64,000 bases of DNA from Rhodamnia argentea (taxonomy: Eukaryota > Streptophyta > Magnoliopsida > Myrtales > Myrtaceae). The DNA lies in contig NC_063156.1 of the NCBI RefSeq assembly GCF_020921035.1, positions 27,700,283-27,764,282 on the forward strand. Reading direction: 5' to 3'. Below the pieces are notes generated by a model. It had not been told where the DNA came from and ran no database searches. It saw only the letters and a program-made list of their open reading frames with translations. Every line of letters starts with the position of its first letter. The stretch's first letter is position 1. A program made the position numbers and the translations under genes. Positions 10,834-22,288 of the stretch are shown here, one piece after another.

Positions 10834-11284
10834 GCCGTAATAAGCGATGGAACCATAGAATGAAAACCTATTGAAGATTTGCTCAATCGTTCTGCAACTT
10901 TATCATAACAAATCGACCGTCAAGAATTTACACCATATTTTTGGCTAGCATTGACAAGCATGTCGGCTTCAACTTGTCCGAATCAAAGAACAACTGACTC
11001 GATTAGACAAATTCTAGAAATTCAAGAACTCGTTAGATATGATGACGGCACTGGAAAAAGAGGGCAAAACCAAGAACCGAATATGTGCTGTTTCCTTGAA
11101 TACTTTCACCCATTCACTTTTCATCGGAAAACAGTTATGGTCAAAAGAAATGACCATATGTTCACCTGAGGTGTTACCCATGATTTTCTGATACAAAGTG
11201 CGAAGTGGCCATTGTCCTTCTTACCACCCGCAGAATCTATTTCCGCCGAGAGGGGGTCAGGAAAATAACGACAGCATTACCAAG

Positions 11285-11535
11285 TCATTGCTGCAGAATA
11301 AATTGGGTCATGTAATTATTTGAGTAATGACTATGGAGCTCAAATAGCATAATGTGGCATCTGGTTTAACTGTTTATCATTCTTTGGATAGCAGATTTAC
11401 TGATCTTCGTCGTCCTCCGCTTGCAAGTCGCAGGTTTTGATTTTGTTTATTTCCAAATGATCTTACAAAACAGTTATTGCCGATTTGCATGTTGACAAAC
11501 CGAAGAAGCCCCCGCTGCTTCACCAAAAGAAAGCA
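11285..11535 (+). pseudogene. RLK relic: end of kinase intron and start of last exon
   Basis: Aligns with the RLK region 26395-26600: the intron segment GCTCAAATAGCATA, the acceptor AAAACAG, then codons matching the IAYLHA-HKPNKAP-LLHQ part with changes (DLHVDKPKKPPLLHQK). It ends abruptly after about 70 coding bases. The unit 2 copy (38010-38250) has lost more of the exon. It marks an older RLK copy behind gene C. Confidence 0.7.
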
Positions 11536-12911
11536 AAAAGGCACCTCAAGTGCCAATATTGATGTTTTGGCGCTCACTTTGGTACTAATTTTTTCTTTAT
11601 CATTAAGTGCTAAATCGGAGAAAAACCAACGGCGAGAAATTCCGGCCAAAAAATGCACGTGGCATTTAAATTTAGAACAATTTAGTGCCAAGTCATTTAA
11701 AATTGAGAAATAAGGTTACGTGGGCTTCACGTGGCAATTCATTTAAAAAAAAAAAGTCCACTTGAAGATTTCTTTAAAAAATTCAGTCTTCTCTTGGCAC
11801 CTAAATTTTGGATATTTATTAATTTATTCCATAAAAAAATGAGGAACTAACCATAATCCCTAGAAAAAATATTTAATTAGTTTTCATATAGTTTTAGGAA
11901 CATTTTTGCATACATATTGCATTTAGTCGGACCAGCGGTGGATCGACTCAAATGAAAGGTTCTGGATTGCGTCAGCTAGTTGGACTAAACCCACAAGAGC
12001 ATTAAACTTCGGCCAAGCCCATGGAATATATTATGGCCGAAAATTAGTGCTAAACAATAACAAGAACATCCTGTTCTTAAAATATTGCGTAATTGAAGAT
12101 AGGAAATAAATGTTGGCGAAAACCCTAAAATTACATTATAAATAGTGCTTAAGGGTTCCGTTCAAGGAGGAAGGGCCATTCATTAGAGTACAAAGCCATA
12201 GAGCACACGGAGGAGAGAATAAAACAGAGACATACACGGCATAGAGGGAATAGGGAGAGGAGCTCCTTGCCTGACCGAGAAGTTGACGATCTGAGAAACC
12301 AACCGCAAGACGACGATCTGCTGCCTCTGGGTTCGAGCCGCTGCTGCTGCCACTTCCACACCTGACCGCATCCGATGCCGGTGCCTTGAGCGTGAGCACC
12401 CTTGACGGATCCTTGCCACTGCACCAACGAGCTCAACCGCGGTGAGCCCGACGTCTCCCCTCGGTCTGACCATGATTCGACGGCCTCGGCAGCGATGGCT
12501 CTTCCTTGCTAACCCGCCACGCATATTCATCCAATTTTCGGTGGCCACCTCCAATGACCAGGTGGCGTTTCCTTCTCATGCATAATTTTAGAGAACACTG
12601 GAGTATCAAGGAGTTTCTCATGCTCACGTGGAGAACTCTGGGCTATAATCAGTAAGAGAATAACAAGACAAAAGGGAAAGTGTGGAGATTTGTCTCTTCT
12701 TGAAGAATTTCTTTGACTTCTTTCCATTGTTCTTGTTCGAATGTTCCTTTTGGCAGGTGTCCGAAGTATGAATCTGTAACTCCCTCTTGACTGGGATTTG
12801 CCCCTCACCGACGAGGGCAGAAATTGAAGCTTCACCGTCCGTCGTGGAGCAGCCCCTGTCAAGCCTTCGCTGCAGCCGCATTGAAGGGACAAAAAAACAC
12901 ATGAGCAATTT
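11536..12911. other. Unidentified region with a possible promoter at 12137
   Basis: AT-rich to about 12.13 kb, then TATAAATA (12137-12144) followed by GC-richer sequence with CTG/GCC-rich segments to 12.9 kb. The TATA position and the purine-rich leader after it resemble an LTR or a short transcription unit. Overlapping - strand reading frames (60-150 codons) exist, but none matches a family I know and frames are not well conserved in unit 2 (38870-39640). I make no gene call. Confidence 0.3.
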
Positions 12912-13266
12912 GACTTGCGCCTGGGCACCCTCATGTGCCTAATGGTATTCATGGAAAGAGTCGACATCCTCACCTCATCTTAACGTCCTCCCCTATATAG
13001 TTCAGATAGCTATTCGCTCCCAAAGAGCACGAATAAAGTTCATTTCACATTCAGTTAGATTATTGCTGAAGGCAATAATCTTCTCAAACTCTTTCTCTTT
13101 CCTACAACCACCTACCCAGATGATATCATGTAATATTTCGTTGAATTTGATAATCTGATAACATGCCCAACCAATTCAATGTAATATTTCGTTGAATTTG
13201 ATAATCTGATAACATGCCCAACCAATTCAATGCATACATTCCATGTTATAGCTTTCATTTCACGAT
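12912..13266 (+). repeat. Large inverted repeat, left arm (unit 1)
   Basis: Its reverse complement matches 13319-13552 and, beyond an inserted LTR, 16459-16548. By eye identity is about 80-88%, with a spacer of about 52 bp. Landmarks are GCTATTCGCTCCCAAA at 13009 against TTTGGGAGCGAAAAGC near 13502, and the TTCCATGAATACC segment in both arms. A transcript across both arms would fold into a long hairpin. Confidence 0.8.
13128..13229. repeat. 51-bp tandem duplication in the left arm
   Basis: Two near-identical 51-bp copies (13128-13178, 13179-13229), each starting ATGTAATATTTCG. Unit 2 has a single copy near 39865-39915, so the duplication is recent and unit-specific. Confidence 0.88.
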
Positions 13267-13318
13267 GAGCCACAATTGTAGGGAACAAGAGGTCAAAAGG
13301 CAAAACTTGAGGAGTTGC

Positions 13319-13552
13319 AACGTGAAATAAAAGCTATAACATTGGATGGATGCATGAGTTGGTTGACCATGTTATTAGATTCAACGAGAAATTATAGGAT
13401 GTTATATGGACAGGTGGTTGTAGGAAAGAGAAGGAGTTTGAGAAGATTGTTGCCTTCAGCAATAGTCTACCTGAATGTGAAATGAACTTTATTAATGCTA
13501 TTTGGGAGCGAAAAGCTTGTATGTACTATAATATGCTTCTTGAAGCCTTAAG
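13319..13552 (-). repeat. Large inverted repeat, right arm, proximal part (unit 1)
   Basis: Inverted copy of the left arm. The arm breaks at 13552 where the solo LTR is inserted and resumes at 16459. Parts read as open frame on the + strand (for example EFEKIVAFSNSLPECEMNF), so the repeat may derive from a captured coding exon, but I cannot name the gene. Confidence 0.75.
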
Positions 13553-13940
13553 TGTGACGCCTTGGAAATTCGGATTTTGTAATTTGTCTGAATTCAATAA
13601 AATGAAGAAAATTGAATTTTAGTCGGTGCAAATTTAGGATCGCAAGGACGAAAGTGACGAATTTTAGACAATTCCCGAAATGTCGTTCGGTTTCGATTGG
13701 GTCTCGAAATCGTGGTCACCGCGACTTAAGATTTTAATCCTCGCGCCTAAGCTTTTTCTGGACCGAGCCTAGCCCGTGAAAATCTAAATTTTATTCCTAA
13801 TCGGTTGAGCCAAAAATCCGATCGGACCCGATTTATCAAATTACGAAATCGCCCTTAGATATTATGCATGTGAGATGAAATCAATTAATTGGCAGAGACC
13901 CGTGGGCCCCACCCCAGTCAAATCCGGTCAAACCAATCGA

Positions 13941-13980
<40 letters not shown>

Positions 13981-16458
13981 CCCTTTTCTCTCTCCCGCAC
14001 GATTTCTCCCCCTCCCCTGTACTCGCACGAGACCCCCCCGCACCACCGAACGACCTTCCTCCTCCCGTAGCCGTTTTTGTGTGAACACCACCTCAGACCT
14101 CCACCGTCGCTCCGCCACCTCGTCGCCACCTCCCCAACCGCCGTTCGCCACGAACCCCGCAACAGCCCCTCCTGCGCGCTTGCTTTGTTTCGGGTTTAGT
14201 GGGCGTTGTGAGCTGCCCGGCCGGCCCATACCACCTACGACCACCACCGATCTCCTCGTCGTCCGCCCTTTGACCCCCGGACGCCGTCCCACCGCCGCAC
14301 GTCGCCCCGCAGGCCGTGAACGGCCGCCTGCCCTGTTTTACGCCGAACCGCTGTCCGTCGCCCTCCGCCACGATTGAGCCGGGCCCACCGCCCGCCGACC
14401 ACCCCAGGTTGTCGCCCTCGACCTCTAGTTGTCCTATGGAGCTTCTACTAGCCGGCCGCCACCCGTAGAGCTCGATTTCAGCCCTAGCCAGACCTCCCCT
14501 GTTCTACCCGTTTCCCCCTGTTTTCGGGCCCGGTTCTGGCCGCCGCTGCTCGGCCGCCTTCGGCCGTCCGCCGCCGCCTCCGGTGCTACCGGCTACAAGC
14601 CCGAAGACCCCCCGACGTTGACCACCCTTTCCCCCGGCCTTGAACCACCCGAAAGCCCCCAAAATCGCCTCGACGCTCACTATTCTGCTCTGTTTTTCCT
14701 CTACCCGAGTCTTGTTCACCGCCGGCCAGCCATTGTTTCGGCTAACTCCGGCCACCGGCCGCCACCCCTGAGCTTCGTGCCGTTGTCCCGAGGTGTTGCC
14801 AAGTCCTTTGGGCCATCTTTGATCAAGTTGGAAGCCCAAAGTCAATTGGGCCGCGAGTCGCCTTTAGTTGTCGTCGGATTGGGCCGAGTTCGTGTCGTCG
14901 TCGCCCAAGTTGAGACCGGCCAAGCTAATTTAAATTGTGAGTTAGCCCCTAAGTCTTGGTTAGGACACTAATTGCCTTCGGATTTAGTTTAATTAGCTAA
15001 TTAGGTGTTTAGGTAGATTAATTACGGTCAAGCTAGATAGAAACGTGGTTTAGGCTAAATGACCGTAATTAGTTAAGATTAGTCAATTAGCTAGGTTGTC
15101 TGTGGCTAATTGGTGAGTAGAATTGATTGATTGGATTGATTGTGTTAATTGATCGCGAGCGAACAATAGGTCAGAGTCGAGTACGCAATTTGGCTATCAA
15201 TTGGAATTGAAATTGGAATTAATAATTGATTGGTTGCCATTGACTAATTGATTCATGAAGTGTTGGCTGTGAATGCCGGATTAATCGTTGATTGCCGTGG
15301 GGGTCCGATTAGAGGTTAATCACTCTAAATTGCTTGATTTTTCAATCGATATAATTGCGCATTCATGTGACCACGTATGATATTAAATTGCATGGTTTTG
15401 CACGAAAATAGCCTTGGGCCAAGTATTTGAACATGCGAGCGTGAGCATTCGACCTAATTTTAAGAAATGAATTGGCTGGTTGTCGAAGTGCTTGAGTGGT
15501 CACATAATGAGATAATTCCAACGATCATTGTCTTCTGGTTGATCGGTCCCGGCAATCATTCTCTTTTGGTTGCTGGATGCGCGTTAGTCATTGTCTTCGG
15601 GTCGTTCGTTTACCGGTCACGGTTTGTGATGGGCCGAAGCCTTTCAAGGATTCCTGTTAGCTATGTGCTGTGTCGACAATCATTGTCTTACGGTTGGTCG
15701 AGCGGAATCACATGGACTATCAGAAGCCGTCGCCGGAAGTAAGGGACGATGTCCGGTCCTGCTAAGAGAGCACCAACCGATTAGTGTGCTGAACCTACGG
15801 GTTGGATCCGATAATAAATGGACTACGTGTGGTGTCCTGTGCATGCAAGTCTTGTGAGGCTTTGCTAATGGGTTGATTGGTGTAATTGGTTTGATTGTTG
15901 AGTCGAGTCCGCATCGCATTATGTATGACCTGGAGGGTAAACTTGCATGTGATTGAAATATCTGCTCTTTGTTGACGTGACTATTTGTTAGGACGTTCGA
16001 GCGAATCAACGCCCTAGCTGGGCTTAGGCGTTGACTCATTGAGATTAATTTCTCACCCCGTCGTTGTTACCCATTTTCAGGCGGTGATGGAGCCAGTAGA
16101 AATTAAAGCGATGATTATTGTATGATTTTTGGGAGTAGATGAGGGTTTAACCCTACCCGACCGTATGTTTTTTTGAGCTCTTAGTGAGTCACCCCGAAAA
16201 ATGGGGTTGTATATGTTTACCGTAGTTCATTAGGGTTAAATTTCGTCTGCTTTGGTTTTATTAATGAAATTGTCTTTTGTGGATTGATGGTGTTAATTTT
16301 CCTACTATTCTATCCCGCTGATTTTGATTGTGCGGGAGAATTGCATGTTCCACATGCGTTGTAATTTCGTAAGTCGATAGCTTACTTGAGACGCTATCAT
16401 TCATGACATAAAGCAAGTAAGGTAGGGATGTCGCAAGCTTGAGAGTCGGGGCGTGACA
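13553..16458 (+). mobile_element. Solo LTR (about 2.9 kb), probable Gypsy type
   Basis: Runs from TGTGACGCC to GGGGCGTGACA with TG/CA ends. In unit 2 the same element is flanked by the 5-bp duplication ATAAG; in unit 1 the left copy has decayed to TTAAG. It splits one arm of an older inverted repeat, which confirms it as an insertion. It holds a CT microsatellite (about 13944-13978), a GC-rich stretch (13.97-14.95 kb) and an AT-rich 3' half, but no gag, pol, PBS or second LTR. Reading frames in the GC-rich part are low-complexity and not genes. The orientation is nominal. Confidence 0.8.
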
Positions 16459-16548
16459 ATAAGGGAGGACATTAAGATTAAGACGTTGAGGACATCGGCA
16501 ATTTCCATGAATACCACCCGGCGCATGAGTGCACCCCGACGCAAGTCA
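16459..16548 (-). repeat. Large inverted repeat, right arm, distal part (unit 1)
   Basis: Continuation of the right arm after the solo LTR. GGAGGACATTAAGAT and TTCCATGAATACC match the reverse complement of 12912-13000. Similarity to the left arm stops at the GCAAGTCA segment. Confidence 0.75.
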
Positions 16549-17082
16549 AAGAGATTTACTTAGGCTGTTGCCCTGTGAAATATTTCAAATAGAGAGCTTC
16601 CAAAGCGTTATGACAAGACTTTGCCGGTTTATAAGAAAAAAAAGCTTAGCGGTTGATGTGCCTTTTTATAGGATATGCTGCATGGTTTGGGACTCTTTTT
16701 GTTTGTGGCTGTTTCTCCCAGTTGTTTTAATCTTAAGTACATGAACTCGTTTATGAAACATTTGGTTGTGAATAATAAACGGCAGCTTTTTTATTATATT
16801 GTTTTGACGTCTTTGTTCATTTTTATCCATGTGTGCTCTTGTGGGGAGTTCGATAAGTTTATGTAATTTTAAAGGAACTCGATTTACATAAATCATTATG
16901 TTAATGGTAATTTCAAATTAGGTTATTTCGATGATGAATGGAAACGTAGTGAACTTTCAAATCTTAAGGCCTCTTGTGAAACTATTCATTAACATAATTA
17001 GTTAATATAATCATTATGCAGAAACGTTAGTCATTAAAAGATTCGTGCAAATAGTGTCTCAAGAACTTTGTGTTCTTATAGA
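16549..17082. other. AT-rich spacer before the gag relic
   Basis: No gene recognised. Sequence just before 17083 (AGAACTTTGTGTTC) is probably untranslated leader belonging to the gag relic. Confidence 0.4.
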
Positions 17083-17530
17083 ATGGCATTAGCAACAAAC
17101 TATATTGTAGCTGAGTTAAACAGGGGAGAGAAATTTAACGGCAAAAATTATGAGATATGGAACTTGAAAATCCCAGTATGCGCTAGAGGAGCAAGAAGCA
17201 CTAGACACCCCGAACCAAGTTATGGATGAATCTAAATAAGGTAACAATGCACAACATCGGAGAGATAGAGATGCTTTTACTGCTTAGAAAAGAAAGAACT
17301 CTCTTGCTCGCATCACATTGCTGAGCAGTATGGAGAGCGACATATGAGAGAGTTCGAGCCTTTTGACAATGCCAAGGATATGTGGGATGCATTAAAGGCG
17401 ATTTGGTCAAAAACCGGTGACTAAATTAAGACAATTCATTATGAGGTTCAACTCATATAAGCTGCTTCATGGCCAAAATATGAAGCAACATCTCAGCAAT
17501 AACCACCAAGAGTGGGTGAGGAAAATAACA
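17083..17530 (+). pseudogene. Copia gag fragment (UBN2 domain), broken
   Basis: Opens ATGGCATTAGC and reads as the N-terminus of a plant Copia Gag: YIVAELNRGEKFNGKNYEIW, then with frameshifts a MWDALK segment and KLRQ-FIMRFNSYKLL. In-frame stops and shifts make it non-functional. It is fused directly to an RLK intron relic at about 17535. Unit 2 has the same relic (43809-44255). Confidence 0.7.
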
Positions 17531-17534
17531 ACAG

Positions 17535-17790
17535 CATTTCCAAGTCATTGCTGCAGAATAAATTTTCCCTGGTCATTGCCCTATCATGTAATTATTTGAG
17601 TAACATTACGGAGCTCAAATAGCATAATGTGGCATCTGGTTTGGTTGTTTATCATTCTTTGAATTGGGGATTTACTGATCTTCATAGTCCTCTACTTGCA
17701 AGTTGCAGCTGGATTTTGTTTATTTGCCCTGGGCTACCTAGCGCCAAAGTACACATCCATGAGCCAGGTTCATGTAGAAGAGTGATGTCT
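17535..17790 (+). pseudogene. RLK relic: intron plus kinase segment
   Basis: Intron part matches 26395-26530 (CTGCAGAATAAATTTTGCC-like, GCTCAAATAGCATA). It is followed at about 17725 by codons reading GYLAPKYTSMSQVHVEE and then a stop, matching GYLAPEHTSTGRFMEKS of the RLK. About 160 bp of exon between these is missing. It is a third, independently truncated RLK remnant inside the unit. Unit 2 copy: 44262-44520. Confidence 0.7.
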
Positions 17791-17817
17791 AAGTAATGGT
17801 AAGCTTTGCTCTGGACA

Positions 17818-18360
17818 CCAAAAATTCCCAAAAGAGTCCTAAATCTATTGTAATTGTGTCGGTTCAGTCACAAACTTTTTTTTTTTAATTAAGTTTTAAA
17901 CCTTTTGCAATTGTGCCAATTCAGTCCATTTGTCTACCGGCGCTAACGTGGCAAATATTTAATAATATTTTAAACATTTCTAGAATTTTTAATTTTTTAA
18001 TAAGTTTTCCGTCTTTTCTTTTTTGTTTTAGGGCTAGCAGGAAGTTGTCGGCTACCGGCCACAAAATGAGGGCCTATGAGCCCTCATTGGCCCCTGGATG
18101 AGGGCTTGCGATGCTCACCCATAGGCCGATGACCTCCTGCAGGTCCCGACTAAAAAGAAAACAAAAGAAAAAGAGAAGAAAATTATTAAAAACTTTATAA
18201 TTGTTAAAATACTATTAAAAATTGGTCACGTCGTACCTGCTAGGTCAAATGGATTGAATTACTATAATTACAAAAGGTTATGACTTAACTAGCAAAAAAA
18301 TTATTTATAACTAAATTGGTACAGTTGCAGTATGTTTAAGACTTTTTTGGTAATTTTCCC
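17818..18360. mobile_element. Long-TIR MITE, MULE-like
   Basis: About 543 bp with long imperfect inverted repeats (roughly 250 bp each). The left end is CCAAAAATTCCCAAAAGAGTCC; the right end, reversed, is GGAAAATTACCAAAAAAGTC. Flanks CTCTGGACA and CTCTTTGGA may be a decayed 9-bp target duplication. The ends resemble a widespread eudicot Mutator-type MITE. It is also in unit 2 (44546-45104), so older than the duplication. Confidence 0.72.
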
Positions 18361-18420
18361 TCTTTGGACGACACCCCACACATCTACATGAATGAGCCTA
18401 GCCCTTGTTTAGCACCTTAT

Positions 18421-18510
18421 GGCCCGTGCGGCACGGGTCCAAGTCGGCACTTGGGGTGCCGCACGGGCCCCGATCGGCACTAAGACTGCCGGCCGGGGCC
18501 CAATTTCGTA
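18421..18510. repeat. GC-rich hairpin repeat upstream of D1
   Basis: GGCCCGTGCGGCAC and its inverse GTGCCGCACGGGCC form a hairpin, with further TCGGCACT repeats and an A19 run after it. It sits about 130-215 bp before the D1 TATA box. Unit 2 (45163-45265) has an extra repeat copy. Confidence 0.7.
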
Positions 18511-18634
18511 AAAAAAAAAAAAAAAAAAAGGTGACCCCATTTGGTATTTTTCTTTTGGACCTATTTTGGGAAAAAACCCTCACCTAATGGTCCTCCAAGT
18601 TTCACCTGCTCCCTCTCCATGTTTTTCTGCAGGA

Positions 18635-18641
18635 TATAAAT
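18635..18641 (+). promoter_or_regulatory. TATA box of gene D1
   Basis: TATAAAT 78 bp before the start codon in the same CTGCAG-containing block found before the A genes. Unit 2 equivalent: 45375-45381. Confidence 0.6.
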
Positions 18642-18712
18642 GGTCATGGAGCCTCACCCAAATGGGCACAACTCAATCACCTAAATAGGCTTCAAAGTTT
18701 CCACTTGCAAAG

Positions 18713-20794
18713 ATGCAAACCTCGCCCAGTCATGGACGATCCATCACCGGCGGTGGACCACGCTACGACAGAGCAAAAGAAGCAAAGGAATTCGACGAGA
18801 CCAAAGCGGGAGTCAAAGGCCTCGTGGACTCGGGCATGGCCAAGGTCCCCAGGCTCTTCATCCACCCGCCCGAGAACCTGCGTGAGTTGTCCCCCGACAC
18901 GGATGGGCCCGCCACCGGCCTTGAGGTCCCAATCATCGACATGATGGGCTATGGGGATTGCCGGCGGAGGGACGTGGTCAACGACCTCCGTAGAGCATCG
19001 GAGACTTGGGGTTGCTTCTGGATAATCAACCACGGAATCCCGGTCGACGCTATGGAACGCATGTTGGAAGCTGTCAAGCAGCTCCACGAGCAGCCTGAGG
19101 GAGTGAAGAGAGAGTGGTATTCAAGAGACGACGCAAAGAAATTTGGGTACTACTGCAATAAAGACTTATTTACGTCCAAAGCAGCATCATGGAGGGACAC
19201 CATCTGGTTTGATTTCTCGCGTGGAGTGCTGGACCCAGAGGCAGTCCCTCTTCTATGCAGGTCTGGCTCGTGATTGATACCCTATTTAGTAGCGTTTCCA
19301 TGTTATTTTGAAAGGGAAAGAAACCAGTTTTGGTTACAAAATTCAATAGTGTCAGGGTGAGATGTCTCATGTTCAATGCTTCACCCTTTTTTCCATCTAT
19401 TTATGACTTTCCCTTCTTCATACACACGGGTTCAATAATTATTTCCAGCACTTGCTGCAGGACTGTTCATATAAAAATGTGCAAATTGCGTCGTACCCTT
19501 TCATTGCAAACTTTTAGCACATTTGACTTTTCATTTGCATTCTAACACAGTGCCAGCCCTCGATCAAATTTCTTCCGACTTCCTTCATTTACTCGTTCGC
19601 ACGTGGCTAATTGCCAACCTAACTTTCTTATCTTTCATTTTACATACAAAATAAAAGGTTAATACCACAAGAAACTGCAAACTATGCCTACTGCCACATA
19701 AATACCCTAAACTTTCTTTGTGTCACTAAAAACCCTAAATTTGCCCAACACAAATACCTCAAACCTTTTTTTTTTTTGTGTCGTAAAAAATCTTGAACTT
19801 ATACTAGCATGCGATATCCTAGATGGAACTGTGATAGAGGGTATATGTATATGTCACATAAGTATAAGTTTGGATTTTTTCGTAACAAAAAAATAGTTAT
19901 GGAAGTGAGCAAGTTTAGGACTTTTGATGACACGAAAAAGGGTTGGGAGTATTTGTGCCCCAAAACACTATTTATAACTTTCCCTTCTTTAAAAGCGTAA
20001 GGTGTTTTAGACATCTTCAGTGGGTCAAGAATGCATTTCCCATTGTGAAAGTCCAGAACTTTGACGATGCTCTTTTCACTCCTCTGCAGAGAGCCGGTTT
20101 TTGAGTACGAAAGACACTTCGAAAAATTGAAGACATCTATGTCTGAACTACTATCAGAGGCACTAGGGCTTGATTCAGATTATCTCGGTGGCATTGGGTG
20201 CATGAAATCCAAGAGAATGTCATGCCATTACTACCCAATCTGCCCACAACCAGAGCTGACTGTGGGCACTATCAATCACTCGGATGCCTCCTTTCTCACT
20301 CTTCTCCTCCAAAACCACCATGGAGGCCTCCAAGTCCGCCACAAAAACCAGTGGGTTGATGTGTCCCCAGTGCCTGGAGCAATCCTAGCCAACATTGGAG
20401 ACTTCTTGCAGGTAGGAAGATCATTTCCATTTTGTCATTTATTGCAAATGCTTCCGATTCGATTAAGGTCGAGTTATCTTCGAGTCAAACAACGATTTTC
20501 CTTTTGCCCGATATATTGATGCAGCTTGTTAGCAATGACAAGTTCAAGAGCGTGGAGCACCGGGTACTCGCCAGGCAGGCAGGACCCCGGGTCTCGGTCG
20601 CATGCTTCCTCTTTCCAGGAGAGATGCAGAAGTCAAAGCCATATGGGCCAATAAAGGAGCTTCTCGATGAGAACAACCCACCCATGTACAGAGAGATCTC
20701 TTTCACAGATTATTTTGGGTATTACCTCTCTAGTGGCAATGGCATGAACGGTGAAGCTGTACTTCCTCATTTCAGAGTAAGCGAGTCCAAGTAG
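18713..20794 (+). CDS. 2-oxoglutarate/Fe(II)-dependent dioxygenase, ACC-oxidase-homolog family (gene D1)
   Basis: Exons 18713-19260, 20090-20411 and 20525-20794 encode 379 residues, with H246/D248/H302 and R312/S314 all present. Intron 1 is much longer than in other members (829 bp) because of inserted repeat sequence. It is closest to the A genes in exon 1 but has its own substitutions around residues 155-175 ([20 protein letters not shown]), a stretch that in the family can affect substrate binding. D1 and D2 are nearly identical. It is intact as far as can be seen. The reaction is unknown; an oxidative step on a small specialised metabolite is the family expectation. Confidence 0.92.
19655..19980. 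mobile_element. MITE-like inverted repeat inside D1 intron 1
   Basis: Left part (ATACCACAAGAAACTGC... AAATACCCTAAACTTTC) and right part, read in reverse (CACAAATACTCCCAACCC... CCTAAACTTGC), are imperfect inverted repeats around an oligo-T centre. This explains the long intron. Ends are not sharp. Present in D2 too (46395-46720). Confidence 0.5.
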
Positions 20795-21576
20795 AGAGTA
20801 CAAGAATGTGTAAAAGCGTCATTGAAGGTTTTGGTGTTCACATGAAATAAGACAGCTCTATCTTTTCATCAGATACATTAAGAGGACTACAAGTGAAAAA
20901 AAATTATTCAGAGTCCACACATTGTTTACGTAAGACTGAATCAGGAAATGGCAAAAACATGAAGGAACTAAACCTTTTTCCCTTTTCTTTATTTGGACCA
21001 AAGCAATGAAGGAAATTAAAAGGAATCCGGTCACCCTTACAGTTGGACAAGGAGGTGATGATATAACTTATAATCAGTGCAACTTTGTATTCTTAGATGA
21101 GGAATCTCAACTCTTAGACATGCATATAATCGATACCTCCCTATAGAGCACTAAACTCGAACCATCGGGGGAAACAAGGGAAGAAGAGCTATTCGAGTAA
21201 TTGCTGTCTATTAAAGTTGTTTGATTAGTTAAACTAACGGGAGAGCGAGTCGGATGGTCTTTGAATCACCTACTTCATATGTATTCGCCCTTCGGGGCAT
21301 GCTAATGGACTTACCAACACAGATAGACACTACATTAGTATAATAAATCCCGAGTGATGGACTGTATATTTGCTTGAAAGAAATGCGGAGGCCGCCGCTA
21401 GTCGAAGTGTCAAGTTGCTGATCGAGTTACGATGCAAATTGTAAATCTCATGTGAGTGAAAGTTAGGTGAATAAATCGAAAGAGCAACTTCCGTAAACAC
21501 CCGATTCGAACTCGTATAAAAAAGATTCTAACTGTTCATTAACAAAGAAATCATGAATGCTTCCTCAACACAAGCC
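20795..21576. other. D1 3' flank, no gene seen
   Basis: AT-rich, with no recognisable coding sequence. It aligns throughout with unit 2 (47533-48314) apart from scattered substitutions. Confidence 0.6.
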
Positions 21577-21925
21577 TTCAAAACGTCTGACTATCGGTTG
21601 CTAGAGCAAAAATCGACAATTGAAATACATAGAGAAAACTTTGCAGAAAAATCGAAAAAACCGTAAGATGTTTTTGTTTACTAGTTTTTTGAGTTGATTT
21701 TGAATTTTTTTGCCGTTGATATATTCTGAGCATGTTGAATGTTAGTTGTACGCTTTCATAACACCACCTATTTCAACTGCTGGATGATTTTAAAATTTTT
21801 ATATTAGTGATCAAAATATCGCCAACGTCACCATTGATTGAACAAGACTATGTTTATACAAGTACAATTGAAGAAAAGGTCATGCTATTTTCACTCCCAC
21901 TATAGCTCAAATATTTCCTATCGTC
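21577..21925 (+). repeat. Direct repeat, copy 1
   Basis: About 350 bp that recurs with moderate divergence at 23101-23460. Shared segments include GATGATTTTAAAATTTTTAT, the CAAAAATCGA segment and the ACAATTGA-GAAAAGGTCATGCT segment. The two copies bracket about 1.2 kb, an arrangement like a degenerate LTR pair, but no TG/CA ends or target duplication are clear. Unit 2 copies: about 48315-48665 and 49839-50195. Confidence 0.6.
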
Positions 21926-22288
21926 ATGTTTTGACAATATTAACTTTTGTGGGTCCCACCTTTTTGTAAGCATCCTTTGTGTTTGGTTACGGTGTCCCGT
22001 TCGTTTTCTTCTTTGTCTTCTCTTGTGAGTCCCATTTTCTTCTTTTTTAACTTCTCTGTGGTCCCTCTTAATTTTGATCATGGTTTAAGAGTGGTCTACC
22101 TTCGTTATGTGCCGTCTACATCGCACTCATCAGTTTTTGAATCTTTAACTAGAGTTTGATACACAAGAGCACAATAGACCTAAAGGCTCTTGTTCCTAAC
22201 AGCAATGAAAACACCGGGATATGAACAATTGAAGAGGAACAGGGCCACCTCATCGCATAAGGTCTCGGACTTGAGGGTTGAGTTCGCA

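Noticed and set aside
12183-12973. Overlapping - strand genes in the 12.2-13.0 kb region
   Set aside because: Several overlapping frames with basic, low-complexity composition and no recognisable domain; frames change in unit 2.
13008-13520. A named MIRNA gene
   Set aside because: The hairpin is long and imperfect, and I recognise no conserved miRNA sequence in its arms; only a small-RNA source is possible.
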